Assembly (NCBI GenBank): GCA_964035545.1
Contig: OZ037770.1
Span: 1,825,001-1,850,000, forward strand
Reading direction: 5' to 3'
From: Bugula neritina
Taxonomy: Eukaryota > Bryozoa > Gymnolaemata > Cheilostomatida > Bugulidae
DNA: 25,000 bases
Shown piece by piece: positions 1-6,981 of this stretch. Each line of letters opens with the position of its first letter. Within the stretch, counting starts at the first letter, position 1. The translations under genes and the position numbers were made by a program. The notes under the pieces were generated by a model. That model saw only the letters and a program-made list of their open reading frames with translations, did no database searches and had not been told where the DNA came from.

Positions 1-2
1 CG

Positions 3-719
3 CTGCTCAAGCTCAGGATGGCGCTGACGGGCAAAGCTAAACCGTACGGAGCGGGACCTGACATAGACGGAATCTTTGCTTCCCTGCGGGCCCGTTTTGG
101 CATCTCTCCCATAGATGCGCGGGCCCGTCTACAGAGGATGCGGCGTGATCCTCACACGTCACTAGAAGAGCACGCTGCCACGGTGTACCCATTAGCGCAG
201 ATTGCATTCCGCGATCTGCCTCCGGTACACCGTGAGAGGTATACCTATGATGCCTTCGTGCAGTCCATCAACGACTTGGGGCTCCACCATCAACTCCAAG
301 CGAGGGGAGTCACCACAGTCGAAGATGCACTTGCGGTGGGAGAAGCCTATCTCTTGGCGACTCATATGCACCGCAACCGCGTGGCCTCCCGCCAGGTGAC
401 CACGGAGCACTCTACTGCTCACACCGAATTAAATGCGGAACCCTCCGCGGTGGCTAATGTGAACCAGATGTCACTAGCGTCAAAAATCTCACAGATGACT
501 GACATGCTAGATAAACTGGTCACCACATTAGCTTCCCCAAGCCAGGTAGATACTGCCCGTGAGCCTAGCGGGCCGCAGGTACAATCACCAGGCATGGGGC
601 ACCACTTCTGCTGGGAATGCGGAATGCCGGGACATTTCCAGAGAGACTGCCCTCAGCTCCCACAAGGGTTAAACTACCACGGCCCGCAGATGTTCCCACC
701 TCCTGCGGGCCGTCTGTAA
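3..719 (+). CDS. gag: Gag C-terminal part with CCHC zinc knuckle (element A, 5' end outside the window)
   Basis: The frame is open from base 3, so the methionine at 18 is internal: bases 3-17 already encode residues matching Gag of element C. The protein corresponds to a capsid-type retrotransposon gag domain (conserved ARFGIS, YTYDAFVQS and DLGLHHQL stretches shared with element C) followed by a low-complexity linker. A CCHC zinc knuckle lies at 609-650 (C-x2-C-x4-H-x4-C), which in this family packages RNA. The stop codon is TAA at 717-719, just past a frameshift hairpin, so termination and frameshifting compete there. Unlike Gag of elements B and C, this copy keeps all four zinc ligands. 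No disabling mutation is seen in the visible part. Confidence 0.88.
   Translation: MLKLRMALTGKAKPYGAGPDIDGIFASLRARFGISPIDARARLQRMRRDPHTSLEEHAATVYPLAQIAFRDLPPVHRERYTYDAFVQSINDLGLHHQLQARGVTTVEDALAVGEAYLLATHMHRNRVASRQVTTEHSTAHTELNAEPSAVANVNQMSLASKISQMTDMLDKLVTTLASPSQVDTAREPSGPQVQSPGMGHHFCWECGMPGHFQRDCPQLPQGLNYHGPQMFPPPAGRL
609..650 (+). other. CCHC zinc knuckle coding segment in Gag of element A
   Basis: In the gag frame this segment encodes CWECGMPGHFQRDC, matching C-x2-C-x4-H-x4-C exactly. Such knuckles bind nucleic acid in retroviral and retrotransposon nucleocapsids. At the aligned place in element C all four ligands are replaced, and element B shows no knuckle. Confidence 0.93.
668..712 (+). 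promoter_or_regulatory. -1 ribosomal frameshift signal (slippery heptamer plus stem-loop), element A
   Basis: The heptamer G TTA AAC sits at 668-674 with TTA and AAC as zero-frame gag codons, the register needed for simultaneous -1 slippage. The same heptamer is an established shift site in some nidoviruses. After a 5-nt spacer (675-679) comes a perfect 10-bp GC-rich stem, 680-689 with 703-712, closing a 13-nt loop. The -1 frame is open from the heptamer into the protease. The arrangement recurs in element C with a different but still paired stem. A loop-downstream pairing (TCCC at 694-697 with GGGA at 728-731) could make a pseudoknot, but this is speculative. Confidence 0.85.
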
Positions 720-2926
720 ATCACCCAGGGAGGCCCGCGCGTCTGTCGCCCCGCTGGGCGCCGCGCGGAGATGCTGTGAAGTGGCGACCCCCGCGGCAAG
801 TAGGCTTCAGCCACTCGCCACCTGGGTCCTCTACGCCACTCCGGCACCAACACGGAACCGGCAGACGGTTGACCACAGAGCCTGCGAGGGAAACGGTACA
901 GGCGCCGCAAGGCGTACCGCCCCAACCTCGGCAGCTGGTCAATAGTCGCCGCCAACCGTGGACCCCTCGACCCACAGCGAGGGAGGTGCAACCACGGCAC
1001 ACTCAATTGCAGCCGCACGGAAGTAGCTACTTCCTGCCAGGGAAGTTAGCCGGCAAGCCTGCCAACTCCCTTCTGGACTCCGGCTGCACCACCAACCTCC
1101 TTAGCCGTCAGTTCTTTGACACCCTCAGCGCTAAGGTCAAGGACAGGTTGGCACCGTACGAGGGGGATCATGGCACCTTGGCAGACGGGTCGTGCATTCC
1201 CTTCTACGGCATTATTGAGCTAACTGGTTACGTCCGTAACCAGGCCATCCAAGAGACGTTTATCGTCGGGCAGCTCAACGAGGATGCTATCCTCGGGATG
1301 CCATTCTTACAACGACACGGTTGTCGCATCGATTTCAGTAAATCTGCGATAATCATGGGCGACGAGGAGCTCGCTTGTGTCGATAAGTTTGGTCGTCCTC
1401 TAGCGGGAGCAGTGCAGGTAGTACGGAGCTGTACTATACCAGGCCACTCCTGGGCTACCGTCCGCTGCAAGGTAGACGGTGGCCAAACCTCTAAGTTGGG
1501 AGTTGTCGAAAGTACGCACTCGAGAGTCCAACTTGCCCGTAGTTTTAGCCGGCTCACGGGGCAAGGAGAGATCTCAGTGCAGTGTGTCAACCCCTTCTCA
1601 GAGACAGTAGACCTACCACCCAGATCCATGCTGGGTCGCTTCCATCCTGTCCAGGAGGAAGCCATTGGGCCGTCGTCGGGAGCTACGACGGAAGGTCCTC
1701 AGCAGAGCCCGTCTCGAGGGCGGAGGACCGTCCCAACCCACGCCTCCCCTCCTCCAGGGACGCGTGGCTGCACAGGCAACGGGAAGCGCCAGGCTATGGC
1801 TAGGTTGCCACATGGGTACAGTGAGGCGTTCAGCCACACAAACCACGGAGCCCGCCTAAATAGAGCAGGCTGCCGTGAGGTACCACGGGCGGCGAGGACC
1901 GCCCCTGCTCAGCCACTTCAACAGAGGGCTGACACGCCCCCGGAGGCTGCCCAGAGCCTCCGCGCCAAACCTGTATGGGCTGGTAACGTTAGGGAGCTGC
2001 CGAAGCTCCAGGAATGCCTTCCTGGGGTGGTAGCCGACGTGTACCGAGCGAAACAGGAGGGGCGACGACCCAGTAGTACACAACGGCGACAGGGATGCGC
2101 CGAGTTACGGCTGTACTGTCAACGTTGGAGCTCTCTGCGGGTCGGGCCAGATGGTCTGCTAACCATGACCTTGGCCACCAACAGCAGACAGCCAGCCAGG
2201 AAGAGGGTTGTCTGCCCAGTTGCCATCCGCCGGAAGTTGATACAAGACACTCACGAGGAGACTCACGGAGGAGTCCAAGGGGTGGTCACCAAGTTACAAC
2301 TCCGGTGGTACTGGCCTAACATGGAACGGGATATCCGACGCAGAGTGAGACGGTGCAAAGTCTGCCAGACCAACAAGCATAGCCGTCTCCCTGGTGAAGC
2401 GGGGCGGCAGACGCATTGTGCGAGAAGGTCTCGGCAGGCGGAGACTGTCAACCTGGCCGGAAACACCTCCATGACACGTCAGGAAGACTTGGCGAGGCGA
2501 GAAAGGCCACTTCCGTCCTTGAAAGTGCGCCCACCGCCCCCAACGTCAAGCCTGCCATCATCACCACTTCCGGAACCAGAAACAGGTCCGGAAGTGCAAA
2601 AACCCCCCGTGGGAGGGGCTCCGCAAGGAGATGCCAACATAGGACCAGCACCACACACTAGGCAACTTCCAGCGTGTCTCAGAGACTGTGTACGTGACCG
2701 CGGTATAAGCGGCAGTAACAAAAGTCTAGAGAGGCCTCGCATGGGAAAACAGGCAAAGAGCCGTGGGAGTTGTGATCACCACGAGAATCTCAACTTTTGC
2801 CTCGGCGGAATCTCACACGAGATTCATCCGCTGGAAGTGAAAAGCCCTAGTCACGTTTCACAACCACGCTGTCCGGTCTTTTCCTATGTTGATGCAGTCG
2901 AGAGTAGACGTGCCAGTAAACAGTAA
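668..2926 (+). CDS. pol: Pol-derived polyprotein of element A: protease and integrase zinc domain kept, RT/RNase H and integrase core deleted
   Basis: Read in the -1 frame from the slippery site (an ATG at 617 in this frame is upstream of the shift and need not be used). The aspartic protease has its D-S-G active site at 1076-1084, followed by the conserved TLADG and AILGMPFL stretches. Near 1905-1925 homology jumps from just before RT to the linker after RNase H, dropping about 1.35 kb relative to element C. The integrase N-terminal zinc domain follows (H-x3-H ... C-x2-C, about 2250-2370). Near 2470-2485 homology jumps again, over about 0.88 kb carrying the catalytic core and GPY/F module; the first catalytic Asp position reads Asn. 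The Pro-rich pol tail follows. There are no stops over about 750 codons despite two deletions. The copy cannot encode reverse transcription or integration, but could supply Gag and protease in trans. Confidence 0.85.
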   Translation, partial: VKLPRPADVPTSCGPSVNHPGRPARLSPRWAPRGDAVKWRPPRQVGFSHSPPGSSTPLRHQHGTGRRLTTEPARETVQAPQGVPPQPRQLVNSRRQPWTPRPTAREVQPRHTQLQPHGSSYFLPGKLAGKPANSLLDSGCTTNLLSRQFFDTLSAKVKDRLAPYEGDHGTLADGSCIPFYGIIELTGYVRNQAIQETFIVGQLNEDAILGMPFLQRHGCRIDFSKSAIIMGDEELACVDKFGRPLAGAVQVVRSCTIPGHSWATVRCKVDGGQTSKLGVVESTHSRVQLARSFSRLTGQGEISVQCVNPFSETVDLPPRSMLGRFHPVQEEAIGPSSGATTEGPQQSPSRGRRTVPTHASPPPGTRGCTGNGKRQAMARLPHGYSEAFSHTNHGARLNRAGCREVPRAARTAPAQPLQQRADTPPEAAQSLRAKPVWAGNVRELPKLQECLPGVVADVYRAKQEGRRPSSTQRRQGCAELRLYCQRWSSLRVGPDGLLTMTLATNSRQPARKRVVCPVAIRRKLIQDTHEETHGGVQGVVTKLQLRWYWPNMERDIRRRVRRCKVCQTNKHSRLPGEAGRQTHCARRSRQAETVNLAGNTSMTRQEDLARRERPLPSLKVRPPPPTSSLPSSPLPEPETGPEVQKPPVGGAPQGDANIGPAPHTRQLPACLRDCVRDRGISGSNKSLERPRMGKQAKSRGSCDHHENLNFCLGGISHEIHPLEVKSPSHVSQPRCPVFSYVDAVESRRASKQ

Positions 2927-2949
2927 TCAGATACCACTTTCATTCCAAA

Positions 2950-3741
2950 ATGTCTTACTATTCTGGATCGAAGGATCACACTCGAATGACCACCTCCCGG
3001 TCACGGGACCAGCAAACCTCTCTGTCTATGGAAGAAGAGCCTGTAATGGAGAATGGCATACCAGTAGTACTCCGCCGACGACACCGTTGGGTGTCACCCA
3101 CGACAGAGAGGAGAATTGAAGAAGCCTGGGGACCCAGTGGACCACACCGAACCTGCCAGGTCTGCTTTGAGGAGTGCCCGTCACACCGCTCCTTGCGTTT
3201 ACATGTGGATGCCCATTTCCTACTCCACTTCTGTCCCTGCGGGTTCCACGACGTCTACCCGTATCCCGTGACAGTACATAAGCTAAGCTGCTTCGCCGGA
3301 GAGAACCACACTGTTGATGAAGACAGTTTCCCCCTATACCTGGATGCCATCAAGCCAGTCATCAGGAAGGCTATTACCCTGGCCGCACTAACGTCCGGGT
3401 TTCACGTACTGTTACTATCGGCCCGCCATAAGTCCCCTATGGTTCAGGGCCCACCTCCTACCCCCGTCAACCCTAGCAACACCCCAGAAGTAGAAGAAAC
3501 AACCATATCCCGTATAACGGAGACCCCCATAACCCCACCAAGACCTAGCCAGCTGGCTAACGTAGAAGAGCGGCTTCTAAGACTGCAAGCCGAGTTCACA
3601 CAACTTGCCCCTGACTTGCTGGATACGACGACAGGTCTATACCAGTTGAAGGACTCAGTGGGACGACTGAAGAGGCGGCTACGGGCCCGACAGGCTCGAC
3701 ACAGAGCACGGTCGCTACAAGAAGCAGAGTCCAACCAATGA
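2950..3741 (+). CDS. ORF3 of element A: two zinc-finger modules plus C-terminal coiled coil, 263 aa
   Basis: This lies where env would be in an errantivirus, 23 bases after the pol stop, but it has no signal peptide or membrane span. Residues about 69-89 form a classic C2H2 finger (C-x2-C-x12-H-x3-H) and residues 95-114 a second module, C-x-C-x12-H-x3-C. A conserved stretch follows (VDEDSFP..LDAIKP), then a Pro/Thr-rich linker and a basic, heptad-like C terminus ending in many Arg. Elements B and C carry homologues with the same finger spacing and the same C-terminal LxAExxxLxP-type helix. The N terminus is shorter than in B and C, lacking their acidic LLDLEL region. Function is unknown; nucleic-acid binding and oligomerization are inferences from the domains. 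Confidence 0.85.
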   Translation: MSYYSGSKDHTRMTTSRSRDQQTSLSMEEEPVMENGIPVVLRRRHRWVSPTTERRIEEAWGPSGPHRTCQVCFEECPSHRSLRLHVDAHFLLHFCPCGFHDVYPYPVTVHKLSCFAGENHTVDEDSFPLYLDAIKPVIRKAITLAALTSGFHVLLLSARHKSPMVQGPPPTPVNPSNTPEVEETTISRITETPITPPRPSQLANVEERLLRLQAEFTQLAPDLLDTTTGLYQLKDSVGRLKRRLRARQARHRARSLQEAESNQ

Positions 3742-4000
3742 GAATGCCTGGGGTAGGCACCTTCGTTGAGCTATAGCTCGTTTAGGATGTGACGAGCGCT
3801 CCGACATTGGCCCGCGTGCTGGTAAGCACCCTCTCTCTTAATAGCTGACTAGATGTGTGTGATCGATCACCCTGTTGTCTTCTAATGTAAACGTTGTCAT
3901 GTTTAACTATTTCTTTTCTTACTCTTTGTGGGTTTACTTATGAATATTTCCTTTTTGGATTATTGTATGGTTTTTTTATTATGTTTTTTTATTGTGTTAT
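3742..4000 (+). other. 3' untranslated region of element A
   Basis: T-rich non-coding stretch between the ORF3 stop and the hairpin/polypurine tract. No open frame or recognisable signal beyond T-runs. The same position in element C (19461-19703) is also T-rich. Confidence 0.6.
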
Positions 4001-4019
4001 CAGAAAGTAGGGCTTTCTG
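4001..4019 (+). promoter_or_regulatory. Conserved 7-bp hairpin just upstream of the polypurine tract, element A
   Basis: CAGAAAG (4001-4007) pairs perfectly with CTTTCTG (4013-4019) around a 5-nt loop. The same hairpin stands at the same place in element C, and with a paired A-to-G / T-to-C change in element B. A role in plus-strand priming, packaging or 3'-end formation is inference. Confidence 0.75.
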
Positions 4020-4032
4020 CTGGGGGGGACGG
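4019..4032 (+). other. Polypurine tract of element A
   Basis: A G-rich run (CTGGGGGGGACGG) ends exactly where the LTR begins with TGTAG. It aligns with the tracts of elements B and C, which abut their LTRs. It is the expected plus-strand primer. Confidence 0.8.
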
Positions 4033-4384
4033 TGTAGTGAGTAGTGCAAGTACAAATACAGGAATCGCCCTCTCCTTATTCTTGGAATACTTAGACTCTT
4101 ATGTAGCAACCAATTAGCAGCTCCGGAAGAGATGCTTCCGAGTCACGTGACACTTCCCGGGTTATTAGCATTATATCATGTTGTTGTAAGCGGAGGCTTG
4201 AAGTAGTAACATGTGTTAGTAGTTGACTGATGTATAGGATAATTTGATGTGATGTTTACTTTATGCTTTATTGTGGATAATAAATATAATTACTCGACAG
4301 CTACCCTAGTAATTGATAGCAGAATAACCAGCTAACTATACGCAAGTAAATAACTCACGCTCAGTAATTGCACAAATTACTACA
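4033..4384 (+). repeat. 3' LTR of element A (3' boundary approximate)
   Basis: The start TGTAGTGAG directly follows the polypurine tract. Similarity to the element C LTR is weak overall (a shared TAATAAATATAA...ACTCGAC-like stretch, with AATAAA near 4279). The end is set at CTACA, 4384, by the TG...CA rule and by the length remaining after that stretch in element C. 4373 is an alternative. Confidence 0.6.
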
Positions 4385-5176
4385 TTAGATTATAATAATT
4401 ATTATTATCATTATCGTTATTGATTATCAATATGATTGTCACCTATCACTAAATTATATCAGTATTACTATCACTATGACTATGATAATGATTATGAGCA
4501 TCAGTATGACTAATCACTATGAGACATGATGATGATTACGAGTATGACTATCAGCATCACTTTGAAATATGAATATGATTATAAAATAAATAAATTATTG
4601 CAGTTACTGTTACTGTTAGTATTAGTATCACTATTAGTATTAGTATGAAAGGTAATTATACTTAACAGTTATAAATAGTTATGTTCATAAATATAATATT
4701 AATATAAATAATATTATTGAATTTGATAGCATTGAATTTCATGAAATATTAAATTTTTATTAAATGCAAATATTATAATAGTCGATAGTTTTAATCCTGC
4801 AATTGTATGATTGATATTCTAAATTACTGTATTTTCCTTTTAGTGTATAACTTCTTGTTTTAGTCTGAGTCGATGGGATGGAGAAGCAGATTTGCCAATG
4901 ACTTGACAGGTGCTACTGAGGAGTGCTAGTAGATGTGGCTGTCCTGACATTCTGCAGATTTGCCAAAATTTCTTTATCAAAGTTTTTTAGTCAATCACTA
5001 TAACTTTTACTGTAAAATTACATTTATGTTCCATTCATATTGTGTTGCTATAACAGAACACATACAATGTTGTTTACCATCGTTATCATCATTTGGGTAT
5101 TTTGATAATGCCTTGTGGATTTTGTAATGTACTATTTGTTCTTTTAAGTTATAAATCTTCACTCACTGCTCTAGTA
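4385..5176. other. AT-rich intergenic DNA between elements A and B
   Basis: No gene is supported. 4385-4640 is a degenerate simple-sequence stretch built of TTA/ATT and TATGA-type units. The rest is unique AT-rich DNA, which forms the left flank of the element B insertion. A short open frame crossing 5093-5356 runs into the LTR and is spurious. Confidence 0.7.
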
Positions 5177-5180
5177 CTAT
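5177..5180. repeat. Target-site duplication CTAT, left copy (element B)
   Basis: CTAT abuts the outer edge of the left LTR, and the identical CTAT at 12607-12610 abuts the right LTR. Four-base duplications are within the normal range for Ty3/Gypsy integrases. Confidence 0.85.
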
Positions 5181-5464
5181 TGTTGTGCGGAGCACAATGT
5201 TTGTGTGGGGTTCTAGTGAGCAATATGCATCTAGTCACAAGCAGTTCGCTGATAGTTTCGTGTGTAAGACTTTATTATAAAATTATACAATATGGCGTAA
5301 AAATCTCTATAAGTAAAAGTACAGTATTACTTATCATCACGGCAAGTATACGCTAACTAACTAACTAAGAATAAATTGTCCACTTGGCTTCATCCAATAA
5401 CTGCCAATCACTCCCTGATTGGCAGGGGGGAATACGCATGAGGCGTAAGCCACGCCCCATTACA
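5181..5464 (-). repeat. 3' LTR of element B, 284 bp
   Basis: On the minus strand it starts TGTAATGGGG and ends CACAACA. It matches 12326-12606 except for an extra CTAA-type unit near 5355-5370, an A/T difference at 5407 and a G-run one base shorter near 5430. AATAAA and TATAA-like sequences lie in the minus strand around 5265-5285. Confidence 0.95.
5401..5425. promoter_or_regulatory. Inverted pair of CCAAT boxes in the element B LTR
   Basis: A perfect 10-bp inverted repeat (CTGCCAATCA / TGATTGGCAG) around 5 bases carries CCAAT on both strands. CCAAT is the NF-Y core site, so a promoter role in U3 is plausible. In the 5' LTR copy (about 12540-12564) the left arm reads GCCATT, breaking one CCAAT. 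Confidence 0.5.
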
Positions 5465-5477
5465 CCGCCCCCCCCAG
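5465..5477 (-). other. Polypurine tract of element B
   Basis: On the minus strand a CTGGGGGGGGCGG run abuts the LTR start TGTAA, as in elements A and C. Confidence 0.85.
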
Positions 5478-5496
5478 CAGGAAGCATACCTTCCTG
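5478..5496 (-). promoter_or_regulatory. Conserved hairpin upstream of the polypurine tract, element B
   Basis: CAGGAAG pairs with CTTCCTG around a 5-nt loop. Relative to elements A and C (CAGAAAG/CTTTCTG) both sides changed at one pair, keeping the stem. Confidence 0.75.
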
Positions 5497-5801
5497 ATAT
5501 ACACCCAACAATAAAATTAAAAAAATAAACTTTGCTACATAAAACAAAACCAAAAAAAATATAAAATCCGAATGGCAGGTATGACACATTTTCCAAAGGG
5601 GTTTACACACTATTGAGCAGACTTAATTTGGCATAAGAAAAATATAATAGTAATATAACAGAACAATATAATCACAGGTACGGAGATCGTGCAACACCGG
5701 CTAGAGACAGTCCAAGGAGGGGAGAGGAACGGAGAGGGAGAGCTTGTCACCACCTGCAGGTGTGGATAGTCAGAGGAGTGAAGAGGAGGGTATTGTTACC
5801 A
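5497..5801 (-). other. 3' untranslated region of element B
   Basis: Non-coding stretch between the ORF3 stop and the hairpin. It has T-rich runs on the minus strand near 5515-5570 and a short purine-rich patch near 5715-5790. No gene is supported. Confidence 0.6.
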
Positions 5802-6896
5802 TCAGTCATGGTCGCCCCGTTTAAGGAGGGCCAGGGAAGCTTTAAGGGTCTTCATCTCGGAGGCGGCTGCGGCAACTCTGGGGCTTAGCCGTTGAATCTC
5901 CGCTTCTAAATCGTACATGCGGAGCTCGACTTCTTTTATATTGCGAGCTGTAGGGGCCTGCCGTTTTGGGGAGGAGGGTTTCCATCGCCGTTTAGAAGGG
6001 GATTGCATAGGAGTGGGAGAAGGGGAACGTCGTTTCGGAGGTATCTCCACTCTGTGAAGTAGGACTCGAGGCAGGGTGGAAGGACGAGGTACAGTCTGTG
6101 CGGGAGGAGAGTGAGGTGGCTTGGTTGGTTTCTTATGTCTGGGGGGTCTTGGGCACGGTCCATGAGTGATGAGGCGAGGTGAGGGGAATCCGTGTTTGAG
6201 TCGTTCGAAGCGGGGAAGATCTTTGATGAAAGGTTTGATCAGATTGAGAAAGGTGGGGAAGTTGTGTTTGTCTACATCGTACAAGTGTCCCACATGGCAG
6301 TCCATAGTGCGCTGGTGTCTGAGAATGTAGTCCCTGTGGTAACTATATTCACCACAGGGACAGAGAGTAGTTAGGAAGTGTTGCGGCACGTGGACGCGCA
6401 AACGGCGATGGGTGGAGAAGTGCTGCTGACACAACCTGCAGGTGGTGTATCCGTCATGGCCGCGGTGCAGTTGAATTAGTTTCTCTGTCTCTGATGCGAC
6501 CCAGCAATGTCGGTTGAGTAGTACGTCTGGTAGGGATGTGGGGGGTGTCTCACTGTTCCAGGCCAGTTCTAATGGTGGCATATCTCCGTAGTCAGGAGAG
6601 CGAGTGGCGTCTAAAAGAGCAGAATTATTGTTAGATCGAGTTTGATCCTTACAGCATAATTCTGATGACAATCGACTGTTACTAGTCTGAGAGTCATGCA
6701 TCTTTTTATACGGTTGTCGAGAGACTGTGTCAGAACGTGTAAACTGACTGAGAGACATAGTATTAAGCTCCAGATCTAGTAGATCGTCCGCCATTACTAC
6801 GTTCTCGTCGTCATTCACGTGTGACTCTGTCTCCAGTAACTGTGATTCAATCAGATCGATTAAATCAGAGTTGACTGAGGTGAGATCTATTTCCAT
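5802..6896 (-). CDS. ORF3 of element B: two zinc-finger modules plus coiled coil, about 364 aa
   Basis: The start is taken at ATG 6896-6894, which aligns with the ATG of the element C homologue; the frame extends eight codons further up to a TTG. The N-terminal third is acidic, with SNSR and ELCCKD stretches and an LLDLEL motif conserved in element C. Next is a C2H2 finger (C-x2-C-x12-H-x3-H) and an adjacent C-x-C-x12-H-x5-C module, then a conserved VDxxxFPxFLNxIKP stretch, a long Pro/Ser/Arg linker and a C-terminal helix with heptad spacing (EVELRMYDLEAEIQRLSP). There is no membrane span or signal peptide. The frame is intact although pol of the same copy is broken. Function is unknown; binding of RNA or DNA and self-association are inferences. 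Confidence 0.88.
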   Translation of the reverse strand: MEIDLTSVNSDLIDLIESQLLETESHVNDDENVVMADDLLDLELNTMSLSQFTRSDTVSRQPYKKMHDSQTSNSRLSSELCCKDQTRSNNNSALLDATRSPDYGDMPPLELAWNSETPPTSLPDVLLNRHCWVASETEKLIQLHRGHDGYTTCRLCQQHFSTHRRLRVHVPQHFLTTLCPCGEYSYHRDYILRHQRTMDCHVGHLYDVDKHNFPTFLNLIKPFIKDLPRFERLKHGFPSPRLITHGPCPRPPRHKKPTKPPHSPPAQTVPRPSTLPRVLLHRVEIPPKRRSPSPTPMQSPSKRRWKPSSPKRQAPTARNIKEVELRMYDLEAEIQRLSPRVAAAASEMKTLKASLALLKRGDHD

Positions 6897-6912
6897 TAGT
6901 GGAGTGTTAGAT

Positions 6913-6951
6913 CTAAGCAAGCTTACCTGAGAACTCGGTATTTATACTCAT
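6913..6951 (-). other. Conserved 12-codon micro-frame with splice-donor consensus before ORF3 (element B)
   Basis: On the minus strand an ATG frame encodes MSINTEFSGKLA and stops. Its TCAG/GTAAG is a strong splice donor (intron would begin at 6926). Element C has MDINTEFTGKPV with ACAG/GTAAG at the same place. A matching CAG acceptor in phase with ORF3 ends at 6875, giving a 52-nt candidate intron. The alternative reading is that this is simply the old pol C terminus. Confidence 0.4.
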
Positions 6952-6981
6952 ACTCGACGTTCAAGCTTGGATGCAGATGGA

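Larger units (their letters stand above)
1..4384 (+). mobile_element. Element A: Ty3/Gypsy LTR retrotransposon, 5' part outside the window, internally deleted
   Basis: Order along the plus strand: gag C-terminal part, -1 frameshift signal, protease, integrase zinc-binding domain, pol tail, ORF3, hairpin plus polypurine tract, then an LTR beginning TGTAGTGAG at 4033. Membership in Ty3/Gypsy follows from the close match of gag, protease and the HHCC domain to elements B and C. RT, RNase H, the integrase core and the GPY/F module are missing through two internal deletions, yet all remaining frames are open. The 3' LTR end is uncertain because no second LTR is visible; 4373 (GCACA) or 4384 (CTACA) fit a CA end. 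Target duplication and 5' LTR lie outside the window. Confidence 0.88.

Noticed and set aside
2950-3741. ORF3 as an envelope gene
   Set aside because: No signal peptide, furin-like site or membrane span; instead zinc-finger spacing and a coiled coil.
4385-4640. CRISPR-like or satellite array in the repetitive TATGA/ATT stretch
   Set aside because: Units are short and degenerate with no fixed repeat-spacer pattern; simple sequence only.
5093-5356. Plus-strand 87-codon frame
   Set aside because: Runs from flank into the 3' LTR of element B and is partly duplicated in the other LTR; chance frame.
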